Shown one piece after another: positions 26,174 to 35,952 of a stretch of DNA of 64,000 nucleotides. A program made the translations under genes and the position numbers. Below the pieces are notes generated by a model. It was not told the DNA's origin, searched no databases, and worked only from the letters and a program-made list of their open reading frames with translations. The number at the start of each line of letters is the position of its first letter. Positions within the stretch are counted from its first letter, which is position 1. The stretch lies in assembly GCF_023705585.1 (NCBI RefSeq), contig NZ_BOQE01000001.1, forward strand, positions 1,377,341-1,441,340. The letters are read 5' to 3'. This DNA is from Collibacillus ludicampi (GTDB lineage Bacteria > Bacillota > Bacilli > Tumebacillales > BOQE01).

Positions 26174-29100
26174 TTATATACCCAGTATTTCGCGGATTTC
26201 CGCTTCGGATAAGCTGGAAAGTGCCGTTTCCCCTGGCTGGATGACTTGTTCAATCAGCTCTTTTTTCTTCTGTTGCAATTCGTATATTTTTTCTTCAATC
26301 GTTCCTCGCGCAATCAATTTCATCACATGGACGCTGTTTTTTTGTCCAATGCGGTGGGCTCGACCCGCAGCCTGTTCTTCAACGGCGGGATTCCACCACA
26401 AATCATAGAGAATGACCGTATCGGCTCCAGTTAAATTCAATCCGATGCCTCCCGCTCTTAACGAAATGAGAAAAATGTCTTTTTCCCCATGATTAAATCG
26501 CTCTGTCATTTCCACGCGTTCTTTGGAGGGCGTTTGTCCATCCAGATAAAAGTATCCGATATTTCTCCCCTCCAGTTCCTCCCGAATGATCTGGAGCATG
26601 CTTGTAAATTGAGAAAATACTAACAATCTTCTTTTGTTTTGAAGCGCATGTTCAATGATTTCCGTCAACTGTTCCAGTTTACCGGACTTGCCGTCATAGT
26701 TTTCAAGGAAGAGAGAAGGATGGCAGCATAGTTGTCTGAGGCGCGTCAATCCCGCCAAAATTTTCATTCGACTCTTTTCAAACCCTACTGTTTGCAATGA
26801 TTCTTTCGTTTCCTGTTGGATTTTTTCGAGGTAGCCGATGTATAGTTCTTTCTGTTCCTTCGTCAAGTCCGATTGATGAACGGTTTCGATCTTATCAGGC
26901 AGTTCCTTCAATACATCCTGTTTGACCCGTCTCAAGATAAACGGACGAACCATCCGCGCGATCTTATCTTGCGAGAGACTCCGGAATGAGCTCTGATTTT
27001 GAAAAAATCCGGGCAGAATGGCATCAAAAATGGACCACAGTTCATCCAGGGAATTTTCGATCGGCGTACCGCTCAGCGCAAATCGCTTCGTTGCCTTGAT
27101 TTTTTTGACGGCATCGGCAGTTTTGGTCGAATGATTCTTGATCGCCTGTGCTTCATCCAAAATCAGCGAATCAAACTCCATATCTTGATAAACTTCAATG
27201 TCTTGCCGCAAAAGCGGATAGGATGTAATGAACACATCTGGGTTACAACTGCGGAGACATTCCAATCGCTCATCCGGTGTCCCATAGGCGACCACAACAT
27301 CTACATCGGGCGCATATCTTTCAAATTCACTTTTCCAATTATAAACAAGCGATGCTGGAACGACGATGAGCGACGTTCGTACCTTTCTGTTTTCATCCGC
27401 TTTTTCGGAGAGAAGATAGGCAATCGTCTGCAAAGTCTTTCCGAGTCCCATATCATCAGCCAAAATGCCTCCCAGGCGATAATGAGCCAAAGTTTTTAGC
27501 CATTGAAAGCCAAACTGTTGATAGTCCCTGAGCTTGGCATGCAGTGTTTCCGGTACCGCAAAATCAATCGTATCTGGATTTTTGAGATCCTGGATGAGAC
27601 GGCGAAACTTTTTCCCTAGCTTGACAGAATACCTGTCCCTTTCGCCGACGATTTCATCGATCTGCAGGCCGCGATACACAGGAAGCTGCAAGACTCCCGC
27701 TTTTACCTGCGATTTATTGATGTGTAATTCCGTAAACAGACGATTCATGGTTTGAAATGCTTCGTTTTCCAATGACAAGAATGCGCCATCCGGCAAACGA
27801 TAATACTTTTTCTTCTCCACAACGGATTGCAAAATCTTTTTGACTTCTCGTTCGTCAATTCCTTCGATGCCAAAACTGATCTCCAGCAAATTCCCGTCCG
27901 TATTTACATCAATCTTGGTCACCGGTGTGTTTGGTTTGACCGAAATCAAGGCTCTGACAGCATGGGTCATATAAATTTCCGCTTTTTGCTCAAGTTTTGG
28001 GACGACTGTGAACAAAAAGTTGTAAATCTGGTCATCACCTTCAAGATAACATTCTTTCCCGTTATACTTGAAGGGAATACTTTCGAATACTTTCATGATC
28101 GCTTGCTCTTTTTCCGGTTCTCGCAAGAGAATCATGCCTTGTTTGGATTCATTTGCCGCCTTCGGCCGAAACGGATCGATGACGATGTTTCCATAGTGAT
28201 ATTCGATTTTGACAAATAACCGTTCATCTGTTCGATCGATATATACCTTGGCGTTTAGTGGTACACTGACTATTTGGTCAGACACTTGTTCTGCTAGTTC
28301 CACCCGACCGATTTCTTTCAATCTGGGCATCACATAGGATACAAATGTTTCCATTTGTTTGCGAGCGACCGGAAGTAATCTCTCACCGGCAGGATTCATA
28401 AACGGAGCAAGTTTGATCATAATATCCTTTTGGGCGGGGGGTAATTTATAGAACGTCCCTTCTTGAAAGAGCCACCCATAGTCTTCAAAGAAGGTGATTC
28501 CCTTCAAAGAGGTCAGGTCCAGTTGGAAATCGTCTCCCGTTCCTTTCATCAAACGAAATAGTAACGGGAAATTATGTTCTTGGGGTTCCGTTTGAAAGCG
28601 TACGTTATCATGATTCTCATATACCACTGTTCTCCCCTGCAGTTTCGAAAGAAGCTCATCCGCAATCATCGGAGGAATGAGCAGTGAGCGCTCGTCCTCA
28701 TGACTCCCATAGTAATAACTCCGTTGCTTGCGGAAAAACCCTTCATTTCTCTGTATTTCCCGCAAAAGTTTCAGGACTTCTTGGTCTTCTTCCAGAAAGT
28801 AATGGTCAGATGGATCATAGGCGAATTTGCTGGTGAAAAAACAAGTTGTTTTTTCTTCAACACTTTGTAGGAATTTGCCGATCTTTTTCACGACGTATGT
28901 CCGTTTTGTTCCCACTTTCAACTCGATCGAGAGAAATTTTGGGCTCAATTGCGAATATGGGACATAATTTTTGCTTAGATGATACTCCACCTTTAGTGGT
29001 TCTTTGTCTTGTCTCTCTTTCACCTCGATCTCCGGATTGAACCGATTCATAAACGTGCGAATTATCTGATCCGCTTGCCGGTATATGTGTGGATCCGAAG

Positions 29101-29449
29101 TGTCTACTCCCTGTCTTGAAGCTAGTTTTATCGCATTTGCTCTGCCCGTTTCATACCGTTGTCTTTGTTCGATTCCCAGGAGCACTGCAACGATATGTTT
29201 GCATGCCCAATATGTTTCGTATGCCGGGCAATCGCAAGAGGCATCGATACATCCGTCCATGATATATACCTCTACGTTATATTCTTTATTTCCAGCAACG
29301 GTGGCGTACCAGGCATTGCTATTTGGATCATAATCGAGCTTGATCACTCTTCCCTGTTGATAATAAGAGAGTCCGCGTTCATATATCGTTTTCGACCCGC
29401 ACCACCGTTTCGCGTATTCTTTTGTGATAAAAAGAGCATCTTCGCTCAT
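26174..29449 (-). CDS. SWIM zinc-finger SNF2-family helicase
   Basis: A 1091-residue DNA-dependent ATPase. The N-terminus carries a SWIM zinc finger (DASCDCPAY then WACKHIVAVLLG, Cys-X-Cys ... Cys-X-His). A long central SNF2-associated region follows. The C-terminal motor has Walker A ADDMGLGKTLQTIAYL, motif II LDEAQAIKN, motif III ALSGTPIENS, motif V SLRAGGIGLNLTGADTV and motif VI GRAHRIGQKNSV. Start at 29449 is preceded by AGAGGTG. It is monocistronic. Such proteins are common in Bacillales; the exact DNA process is not established. Length is typical of the SWIM-SNF2 subfamily. Confidence 0.93.
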   Translation of the reverse strand: MSEDALFITKEYAKRWCGSKTIYERGLSYYQQGRVIKLDYDPNSNAWYATVAGNKEYNVEVYIMDGCIDASCDCPAYETYWACKHIVAVLLGIEQRQRYETGRANAIKLASRQGVDTSDPHIYRQADQIIRTFMNRFNPEIEVKERQDKEPLKVEYHLSKNYVPYSQLSPKFLSIELKVGTKRTYVVKKIGKFLQSVEEKTTCFFTSKFAYDPSDHYFLEEDQEVLKLLREIQRNEGFFRKQRSYYYGSHEDERSLLIPPMIADELLSKLQGRTVVYENHDNVRFQTEPQEHNFPLLFRLMKGTGDDFQLDLTSLKGITFFEDYGWLFQEGTFYKLPPAQKDIMIKLAPFMNPAGERLLPVARKQMETFVSYVMPRLKEIGRVELAEQVSDQIVSVPLNAKVYIDRTDERLFVKIEYHYGNIVIDPFRPKAANESKQGMILLREPEKEQAIMKVFESIPFKYNGKECYLEGDDQIYNFLFTVVPKLEQKAEIYMTHAVRALISVKPNTPVTKIDVNTDGNLLEISFGIEGIDEREVKKILQSVVEKKKYYRLPDGAFLSLENEAFQTMNRLFTELHINKSQVKAGVLQLPVYRGLQIDEIVGERDRYSVKLGKKFRRLIQDLKNPDTIDFAVPETLHAKLRDYQQFGFQWLKTLAHYRLGGILADDMGLGKTLQTIAYLLSEKADENRKVRTSLIVVPASLVYNWKSEFERYAPDVDVVVAYGTPDERLECLRSCNPDVFITSYPLLRQDIEVYQDMEFDSLILDEAQAIKNHSTKTADAVKKIKATKRFALSGTPIENSLDELWSIFDAILPGFFQNQSSFRSLSQDKIARMVRPFILRRVKQDVLKELPDKIETVHQSDLTKEQKELYIGYLEKIQQETKESLQTVGFEKSRMKILAGLTRLRQLCCHPSLFLENYDGKSGKLEQLTEIIEHALQNKRRLLVFSQFTSMLQIIREELEGRNIGYFYLDGQTPSKERVEMTERFNHGEKDIFLISLRAGGIGLNLTGADTVILYDLWWNPAVEEQAAGRAHRIGQKNSVHVMKLIARGTIEEKIYELQQKKKELIEQVIQPGETALSSLSEAEIREILGI

Positions 29450-29579
29450 GCTTTCACCTCTAGAGCCAGGGATTATATAATGCGTCTATTGTATCATCAT
29501 TTGTTGTAGTTTCCATTTCCATATCCTGAACAATAAACATTTTTCTCAGCGGTGAATTCGCTTCTTCATCGTACAAGAG

Positions 29580-30635
29580 CTAAACCTTTCTCCACCGGGC
29601 ATTTCTGCCCCGTTCGATACATTCTATAACGCCTTCTTTCCCCATTTCATTCAAAACCTTTGTAATCGTCGGTCTGCTTATTCCCGGACAACGTTCTTCC
29701 ACATCGGAAACCGTGAAATCCGCAATCATATGCTCAACAACTGTTCTGACTCTTTCTTGTTTCCAACCGCGTTTATCCGATGTGACTATACCGGCTCGTT
29801 CCTCAAATCGTTTGTAGGCGTTTAAAATCATCATCAGAAAGTAATCCAACCATGGCTTTATGTTGTGTTTTCCTTCATGCCAACCTTGAGAAGAGATCTC
29901 TAGGGTTTCGTAATACTGTTCTTTCGTATCTTCAATCACTTTTTCCAGACTGATATATCGTCCTACAATATACCCCGCCTGATAAAGCAGTAATAACGTA
30001 AGAAGTCTCGCCATCCGACCGTTACCGTCGGAGAACGGATGGATACAAAGAAAATCCAAAACGAATGCAGCGATCAGAATGAGATCCTCGACTTCCCCGC
30101 GATCCCGTTCTATGTTGTATTGCCTACAAAGCTCATCTACAGCTTCGGCGGTTTTCCAAGCAGGAACCGGCGTGAAACGTATGCGTTCCTGACCATTCGG
30201 TAACTTTTCCCGAATGTCATTGTCAGTTAACTTCCATCTCCCTCCCGCTCCCGTGGCTAATTCCATGAGATCCCGATGGAGTTGCAGGATGACGTTGGGA
30301 GTCAAACGGATATGTTCATAACTGGAATGAATCGTATCTAAAACCTCACGGTATCCTGCAATCTCTGCTTCGGATCGGTTTTCAGGTGCAAGTCTCTCCT
30401 TCAACAAACGCTCCAAACGATTCGTTGCAATGGTGATTCCTTCGATTCGGTTGGAGGATTCCGTACTCTGTATAATCGCCACTTGACGCAACGCCTCCAA
30501 CACTTCGGGTTTTTGGCGTTGGAATAGGGTTTCCTTGCCCTTGTATTCGTGTATTCTGGCGATCAATTTAACAGTTGAGCCGGTATAAGATAGATTTTGC
30601 AAGTATTGATTTCGAAAAGACATCATTTGACCCAC
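29580..30635 (-). CDS. Fic-domain AMP-transferase with inhibitory helix and C-terminal wHTH
   Basis: A 351-residue Fic protein. The catalytic loop HPFSDGNGRMARLL is complete with the His. An N-terminal inhibitory motif SNRIEG ([S/T]xxxE[G/N]) marks a class II, self-inhibited enzyme that would AMPylate a target when relieved. The C-terminal ~60 residues resemble a winged helix (VSDVEERCPGISRPTITKVL), which is common in this subfamily. A long AT palindrome sits directly upstream and may be its own operator. The target protein is unknown. No toxin-antitoxin partner gene is adjacent. Confidence 0.92.
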   Translation of the reverse strand: MGQMMSFRNQYLQNLSYTGSTVKLIARIHEYKGKETLFQRQKPEVLEALRQVAIIQSTESSNRIEGITIATNRLERLLKERLAPENRSEAEIAGYREVLDTIHSSYEHIRLTPNVILQLHRDLMELATGAGGRWKLTDNDIREKLPNGQERIRFTPVPAWKTAEAVDELCRQYNIERDRGEVEDLILIAAFVLDFLCIHPFSDGNGRMARLLTLLLLYQAGYIVGRYISLEKVIEDTKEQYYETLEISSQGWHEGKHNIKPWLDYFLMMILNAYKRFEERAGIVTSDKRGWKQERVRTVVEHMIADFTVSDVEERCPGISRPTITKVLNEMGKEGVIECIERGRNARWRKV

Positions 30636-30638
30636 CCC

Positions 30639-30678
30639 TTATATATATAATTTTACCAAAAAATTATATATATAAAAG
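30639..30678 (-). promoter_or_regulatory. AT-rich palindromic operator before the fic gene
   Basis: TTATATATATAATTTT and AAAATTATATATATAA face each other across a short spacer, directly upstream of the start codon at 30635. The fic product has a C-terminal winged helix, so autoregulation is possible. Confidence 0.5.
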
Positions 30679-30984
30679 GAGCGGAAAAGAAAAAAAAGAA
30701 GCATACGATCTATGCTCCCTTGTTCTTTATCTTCAAATATCTTCGTGGTGTTCGTGTACCATGGCTTTAATATATCGGATGTCTTCCTACATATCTTCAA
30801 TTCTTTTAGTGGCTCCACTGGAAGTATCTCGACGTTTATGACTTTACGCAATCACCTGCTTTCAGACCTAAGATTTCGTCACCAATACGGGTCGCGCCTT
30901 GAACGAAAGCTGCCAAATTCCCCAGACCATCATTCAGCATAAGGCACTTGCTTGAAACCCGAAACTCCAGATGATAAAGCCCAG

Positions 30985-31022
30985 AAACAAAAACGGCGCA
31001 AGAGGAACGAAAGCCGTCTTTT
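30985..31022 (-). terminator. Terminator of the ligase-mce operon
   Basis: On the minus strand ACGGC and GCGCCGT enclose an AT-rich loop, followed by TTTTTGTTTC, about 60 bp after the mce stop. The remaining 30679-31082 interval shows no supported gene. Confidence 0.6.
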
Positions 31023-31082
31023 GTTTTCGAATAATCCGTATGAACCAAAAGATGGCAATGATGACGTTTGCGTAGCGCCCGA

Positions 31083-31487
31083 TTACTTCGCAGGTTGAAC
31101 CAACTCAATCACGACCCCGTTAAAAGATTCACGTTCCGCGAACGCAACGGTGGAGTTGTGTGCGCCCTGACGCGGTGTCATATCTTTCAAAAGAATACCG
31201 GAACTAACTGCTCGGTGAATCGCTTCGTTAATATCATCGACTTCCATCGCGATATGGTGGAGTCCACCTCCTGTGGCGCGGAGAAATTCAACGAGTTCTC
31301 CCTCGTCGCCCAATGGCTGCACCAATTCGATCTGCGTATCCCCGATGGGCATAAACGCAACTTTTACGTGATACGATTCTACATATTCGATGTTGGAAGG
31401 GGTTAACCCCAGTCCCTTTTGATAGGGCACGAGGGCTTTTTCGATATCATCCACGATGACGGCGATGTGATTGATTTTCTTAATCAT
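31083..31487 (-). CDS. mce: Methylmalonyl-CoA epimerase
   Basis: A 134-residue vicinal-oxygen-chelate protein that interconverts the two methylmalonyl-CoA epimers in propionate metabolism. The metal-binding pattern of the family is present: INHIAVIVDDIEKAL (His), FMPIGDTQIELVQPLGD (Gln/Glu), GGGLHHIAMEVDDI (His) and SFNGVVIELVQ (Glu). Its ATG overlaps the acyl-CoA ligase stop by 8 bases, so the two are co-translated. Confidence 0.93.
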   Translation of the reverse strand: MIKKINHIAVIVDDIEKALVPYQKGLGLTPSNIEYVESYHVKVAFMPIGDTQIELVQPLGDEGELVEFLRATGGGLHHIAMEVDDINEAIHRAVSSGILLKDMTPRQGAHNSTVAFAERESFNGVVIELVQPAK

Positions 31488-33051
31488 GAACTTTCGCTCC
31501 TTCCTGATGCATCTTTCTCAAAATATGTTTCTGTATCTTGCCGACGGAGGTACGGGGCAGCTCCGTCACGAATTCCACCAATTCCGGAACTTTAAACTTG
31601 GCCAATCTGGTTTGACAAAACGATACGATTTCATCCGGCAACACTTGATGCCCTTCACGTAATACTACGTATGCCTTAATCGTTTCATCCCGTATCTCAT
31701 CGGGAATTCCGATGACGGCACAGTCGAATACCGCCGGATGTTGCATAATGACCGATTCGATTTCATTGGCCGCCACATTTTCGCCGGCTCGTTTCAGCAT
31801 GTCTTTTTTCCGGTCTACAAAGAAAAAGTACCCTTCCTCATCCACGCGGACGTTATCACCGGTATATAACCAGCCGTCCTTCAGCGCCTCTTCGGTTGCT
31901 TCTGGATTGTTAAAATATCCTTTCATTAACGTTCTTCCGGGAACTCCTTTCACAATCAACTCTCCGACCTCTCCCTGCGGCACCTCGTTCCCATAGTCGT
32001 CAACAATTTTTACTTCATATCCCAAAACCGGTCTTCCGATCCCCATGTTCTTACGCACTCCATCGATCGGGTTCATCAAGGGAGTTCCAATCGTTTCGGT
32101 CATACCATACAACTGCAACAGCTTTGTATTGTAATTCTCTTCAAATGCCGCAAGTTGTTCTTCTGTAACCGATTGCGCAAACCAAACCACGCGCAGATGG
32201 TGATCCCGATCCGCCGGATCGTACTCTTGCCGTAAAATCATCCGAATAGGCGCAGCAAAGAGAGAACCGACAGTCGCTCCCAATCTCTTCGCCTGTTTAA
32301 AATACCTGGAAGCGCTAAAGCGCTCGGTTATCGCCATACTTGCGCCCACGGTGAGGGCTGACATGGAAGAATAATACTGCGCGTTTCCATGAAACAAAGG
32401 AAGCACTATGAATTGTCTGTCGTCAGGTGTTAAGCGAATGGATTTGGACATCACTTCTCCTGCATACAAGTAGTTCGCATGGGTGATGAGTACTCCTTTT
32501 GGACGGGACGTTGTTCCCGACGTATACATGATGGCGGCCACATCTTCGGAATGAAGCGGAACGATGGGGACTTCTCCTTTCGACTGTTCAATGATTCGAT
32601 CCAAACTTTTGTCTAGATATTCGGTACCTTCATAACGGGCCAGCCAAAAATCGCGAAGCGGCAGTTCATCCTTGATATTGTTGAACTTGTTCAAGTAGTC
32701 TTCCTCGGTAATCAACAATACCGACTCCGAATGTCCCAGAATAAATTCCATCTCATCTTCGGTTGACAGGATGTTGGTCGGAACCATGACCGCCCCAATA
32801 TGTGCCAGCGCAAACCAAGAAATCATAAATTCCAGGCAGTTGGGCAGATGAAGGGTGACTTTGTCCTCTTTTTTTACCCCAAATTCAAGGAGGGCTGTCG
32901 CAAGTCGATACACTTTGTCTGAGAACTCTCGATACGTGAGAGCAAATAGTCGTTCCTTGTGATTTTCAAATACGAGAAAAGTTTTGTCCGGGTGATGCGT
33001 GACTTTTTCCGTCAGAAGATCGCGAAGCGTACGATTCCCAATAATGTCCAT
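31480..33051 (-). CDS. Acyl-CoA ligase (AMP-forming), CaiC-like
   Basis: A 523-residue adenylate-forming enzyme that activates a carboxylic acid to its CoA ester. Start at 33051 (MDIIGNRTLRDLLTEKVTHH) after GGGGGG. A3 motif YTSGTTSRPKGVLITHAN, A5 LYGMTETIGTP, A7/A8 YTGDNVRVDEEGYFFFVDRK and A10 PRTSVGKIQKHILR are complete. It resembles crotonobetaine/carnitine-CoA ligase and short-chain acyl ligases. Pairing with mce suggests propionate- or branched-acid-related catabolism. Just upstream are a sigma-54 promoter and the activator gene. Confidence 0.9.
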   Translation of the reverse strand: MDIIGNRTLRDLLTEKVTHHPDKTFLVFENHKERLFALTYREFSDKVYRLATALLEFGVKKEDKVTLHLPNCLEFMISWFALAHIGAVMVPTNILSTEDEMEFILGHSESVLLITEEDYLNKFNNIKDELPLRDFWLARYEGTEYLDKSLDRIIEQSKGEVPIVPLHSEDVAAIMYTSGTTSRPKGVLITHANYLYAGEVMSKSIRLTPDDRQFIVLPLFHGNAQYYSSMSALTVGASMAITERFSASRYFKQAKRLGATVGSLFAAPIRMILRQEYDPADRDHHLRVVWFAQSVTEEQLAAFEENYNTKLLQLYGMTETIGTPLMNPIDGVRKNMGIGRPVLGYEVKIVDDYGNEVPQGEVGELIVKGVPGRTLMKGYFNNPEATEEALKDGWLYTGDNVRVDEEGYFFFVDRKKDMLKRAGENVAANEIESVIMQHPAVFDCAVIGIPDEIRDETIKAYVVLREGHQVLPDEIVSFCQTRLAKFKVPELVEFVTELPRTSVGKIQKHILRKMHQEGAKVHD

Positions 33052-33089
33052 AAAAATCCCCCCCGAAATCTTTTCTGGGAGGTTTTTAA

Positions 33090-33106
33090 AGCAAATATTA
33101 TGCCAA
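33090..33106 (-). promoter_or_regulatory. Sigma-54 (-24/-12) promoter of the acyl-CoA ligase operon
   Basis: On the minus strand TTGGCATAATATTTGCT has the invariant GG and GC ten bases apart and matches TGGCA-N6-TTGC closely. It lies 40 bases before the ligase start and at the 3' end of a sigma-54 activator gene. The pairing supports that the activator controls the ligase. Confidence 0.85.
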
Positions 33107-33107
33107 A

Positions 33108-34532
33108 TCATAGGCCATGCTTTTTCTTCTTGCGAACCAAGGTGGCCAAATCGATGCCGAGCGTCTCCGCACATCGCTTTAACGGACGGTATTTCGACAA
33201 ATACCAACTCAGAATTTGCTTTTCATGATCGTTTAAAAGTTCCTTCAGCTTTTTTCTTTGATATGAATGGGTAAAGTCCTGTTCGTTAACAATGGCCGAG
33301 GACGTACGATGAAAGCTCAAAAGATTAAAAGGCAGTTGGTGTTCATCTATCGAATCCTTATCCGACGTCAAAATAAATCGTTCCACCATATTCTTCAACT
33401 CGCGAACATTGCCCGGCCATTCATACGCAAGCAGTTTGTCGATGGCGGAGGAAGTTAAAATCTTGTTTGTGCGGTATTTTTCGTTGAATTGATTTAAAAA
33501 GTGCATCAAAAGAGCGACAACATCATCCTTGCGTTCCCTGAGCGGAGGAACTTGAATCGTTAATACGTTAATTCTGTAATAAAGATCTTTTCGAAAGCGT
33601 TTTTCTTGTATTAAAGTCTCCAGATGAGCGTTGGTCGCGGCGATGATACGAACATCAATCGGTATAGGTTTGGTTCCCCCCAACCTTTGAATTTCCATGT
33701 CCTGCAGTACACCCAATAGTTTGACCTGCAAGGATAATGGCATTTCGCCGATCTCATCCAGGAAAAGAGTTCCTTTGTTTGCCACTTCAAATAAACCGGC
33801 TTTTCCCCGGCGGCCTGCGCCGGTAAATGCTCCCGGCTCATAACCGAACAATTCGGATTCCAACAGATGCTCGGGAATCGCTCCACAATTCACTTTCACG
33901 AAAGTTCCTTTATCATGACGTTCACTGATCGAGTGTATATATTTCGCCAACACATCTTTTCCGACCCCTGATTCTCCGAGAATAAGGATTGGAGTATCCG
34001 TGGACGCAATTTTGTTCGCCAAAGAAATAATTTTCTCCATGGCATGACTCCGATAAATCATTTGTCCACCTTCCAGTTCCGCCGACTGAACCTCTTGCAA
34101 TGTTTGTCGATAGCCTTCGTTTAACGCACGGGTCTCATCCAGTTGTCGTTTTAGTTCATTTAATTCCGTCAGATCCCTCACATTTGCAATGACACGCAAC
34201 AAATGGCCCGCATCGTCAAAAACCGGAGTGGCACTGATCAAACCCTCGGAACCATTAAAATAATGAATGAGACTGGTCACTGTTTTTTGTTTCTGGATGG
34301 CTTCGGCTACCACCGAATTGGGGAGCCAACCGTTTTCTAATAATTGAAAAACAGTATGTCCATCCAATTGGGCGGGTGTCAATCCCGAGATTCGCAAAAA
34401 CGCCTTGTTATACCAGGTCGTAAGTCCGTTTCCGTCCGTAATGTAAATCCCATCATAGGAACTATCGATTAAGTGCTTTAATAAAAGCTCAGACTCATAC
34501 AGTTGCTTGGACAGATCATTCATACGGACCAC
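33108..34532 (-). CDS. Sigma-54-dependent transcriptional activator
   Basis: A 474-residue bacterial enhancer-binding protein. A PAS domain (residues about 15-110, [20 protein letters not shown]) senses an unknown signal. The AAA+ domain has Walker [17 protein letters not shown], the sigma-54-contact loop GAFTGA, and Walker [10 protein letters not shown]. The C-terminal Fis-type HTH contains [20 protein letters not shown] -24/-12 promoter directly downstream of its stop identifies the ligase-mce pair as its likely target. TTGCATAT motifs upstream of the activator itself (34560-34600) are repeated three times and might be binding sites. Confidence 0.92.
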   Translation of the reverse strand: MVRMNDLSKQLYESELLLKHLIDSSYDGIYITDGNGLTTWYNKAFLRISGLTPAQLDGHTVFQLLENGWLPNSVVAEAIQKQKTVTSLIHYFNGSEGLISATPVFDDAGHLLRVIANVRDLTELNELKRQLDETRALNEGYRQTLQEVQSAELEGGQMIYRSHAMEKIISLANKIASTDTPILILGESGVGKDVLAKYIHSISERHDKGTFVKVNCGAIPEHLLESELFGYEPGAFTGAGRRGKAGLFEVANKGTLFLDEIGEMPLSLQVKLLGVLQDMEIQRLGGTKPIPIDVRIIAATNAHLETLIQEKRFRKDLYYRINVLTIQVPPLRERKDDVVALLMHFLNQFNEKYRTNKILTSSAIDKLLAYEWPGNVRELKNMVERFILTSDKDSIDEHQLPFNLLSFHRTSSAIVNEQDFTHSYQRKKLKELLNDHEKQILSWYLSKYRPLKRCAETLGIDLATLVRKKKKHGL

Positions 34533-34737
34533 CTTCAGATTCGAATATTTTTAATATATGTATTATTGCATATTTTTAGCAAACATGCATATGCAAAATT
34601 GCATATTTCCTGCGCCAGATGTATTCATTCCGTCCTTATAAACCATGATGTTTGTAACCAATTACATGAGCCATGTAAAAATAAAGCCATGGCTCACGAA
34701 CGGAAAAGGAATCATGGCTCTCGCTACATACACAAAA

Positions 34738-34783
34738 AAAGCACTTCTCTGCCCATCGAGGGTGAGAAAGTGCTTTTCTTTTT
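34738..34783. terminator. Bidirectional terminator
   Basis: AAAGCACTTCTC and GAGAAAGTGCTTTT form a long stem. T-runs follow on both strands. It follows the sugar isomerase gene and precedes the activator's upstream region. Confidence 0.75.
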
Positions 34784-34805
34784 ATCAGCGCTTACGGAAG
34801 CAATT

Positions 34806-35626
34806 TCAATTCCGCCTCTCGAGCCGCCGTTCCATGTCACGGAATGCTCTGAGCGAGCGACTCAGCTTACTATAGGCGTCGCCCCCCTCACTCCAGCCCT
34901 GAAAGCCAATCATTCCATTAAAACCGATCTTTTTAAGCTGTCCAAGCAACGCGAAATTGTCCAACTCTCCTTCGTCCAACGGCTCGATCGTCGCAACGTT
35001 CCCAAAACCGTGTGGATTCCGACGACTACCGGACAAGTTTGCCTGCTTCAGGTACGGCGCAACCGCTTCCAGCGTAGCCGGCAGGTTTGTCCCATCGACG
35101 GCGTACCAGTGGTAGCCACAGAACACGATACCTAAATTTGGATGATTCATCCGGCGACACAGTCGCACCGCATCTTCGTGGCGCTCGATCCAGAAGGATA
35201 GGTGCGTGTAAAGCAGAATATCGATGTTTCGCCGCTCGCAAATCTTGAGCGCCTTTTCCAACCACTTCACCGCAATGTCGTCACCCGCCGGGTCTGAGGG
35301 GCGCAGATGCATTCCTACGGATTGGATCGCCAGTTCCACAGTCGACACCCCTCGAGTGTCTCCAACAGCTTCAGGATGCCCTCATTTCTCGGATGGCTCT
35401 CTCCTAATGAGAGATCCAACACGACGTACACACCCGCTACGTCCAGCCCATATTTCTGCTTGACGCTGCTGAGCTTCTCCGCGTCCCGCCACCGCTCTCC
35501 GTGCCAGATGGACAAATGCGTTGCATCGTATCCGATCTCTTTCAGCATCTCGCACCGTACCTCGAAGCTGTAAATTCCCATTGAGTTATAGAAGGAAAAA
35601 TCCATTGCATAAACACGATAAACCAT
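34806..35626 (-). pseudogene. Sugar phosphate isomerase/epimerase, frameshifted
   Basis: A xylose-isomerase-like TIM-barrel protein split in two frames. The N-terminal part (35315-35626) has MDFSFYNSMGIYSFEVRCEM and GYDATHLSIWHGERWRDAEK. The C-terminal part (34806-35348) has TVELAIQSVGMHLRPSDPAG, NLGIVFCGYHWYAVDG and FNGMIGFQGWSEGGDAYSK. Together they give ~272 residues, the normal length. The break is in GAGGGGTGTCGACTG at about 35345, and one more G restores Glu-Gly-Val-Ser-Thr-Val-Glu. Real pseudogene or sequence error. No partner gene is adjacent. Confidence 0.75.
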
Positions 35627-35952
35627 AGCTGCTCGTTCCCCTTTTTCGGAAAATCGTTTCTCAGATCATCATCTAATACCCAAGAATCTTCCTCAGACTT
35701 TGCACATCGACGAACTCTAAGTAAAAACCATTGAAATTGACTAGGTAGAGGGATAGCCCTGGTCCATTTGAAACCTCCCTTTCTTACATATTAAAAGTGG
35801 CATTTGGAAAATCCTTCACATTTCTATAATTAACAGGAGCAGGAATCCGTTCCGTGATTCCTTTCATAAATATTCCCATAGATTGACCTCTCTTTCCAAA
35901 GTATCTAAAATACAACACATATTAAAACTTTAAATAGAAGAGGAGCCACAAG
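35627..35952. other. Intergenic region upstream of the chemoreceptor
   Basis: About 326 bases between divergent genes. The last 40 bases hold GAGGAG, the RBS of the chemoreceptor. I see no small gene, RNA or clear repeat. Confidence 0.4.

Noticed and set aside
30836-31082. Possible tail of a membrane or prepilin-peptidase-like protein after mce
   Set aside because: No start codon in frame and the region also forms the operon terminator; too weak to call.
34590-34622. Possible sigma-54 promoter upstream of the activator gene (TGGCGC ... ATGC)
   Set aside because: GG and GC are 12 bases apart instead of the invariant 10.
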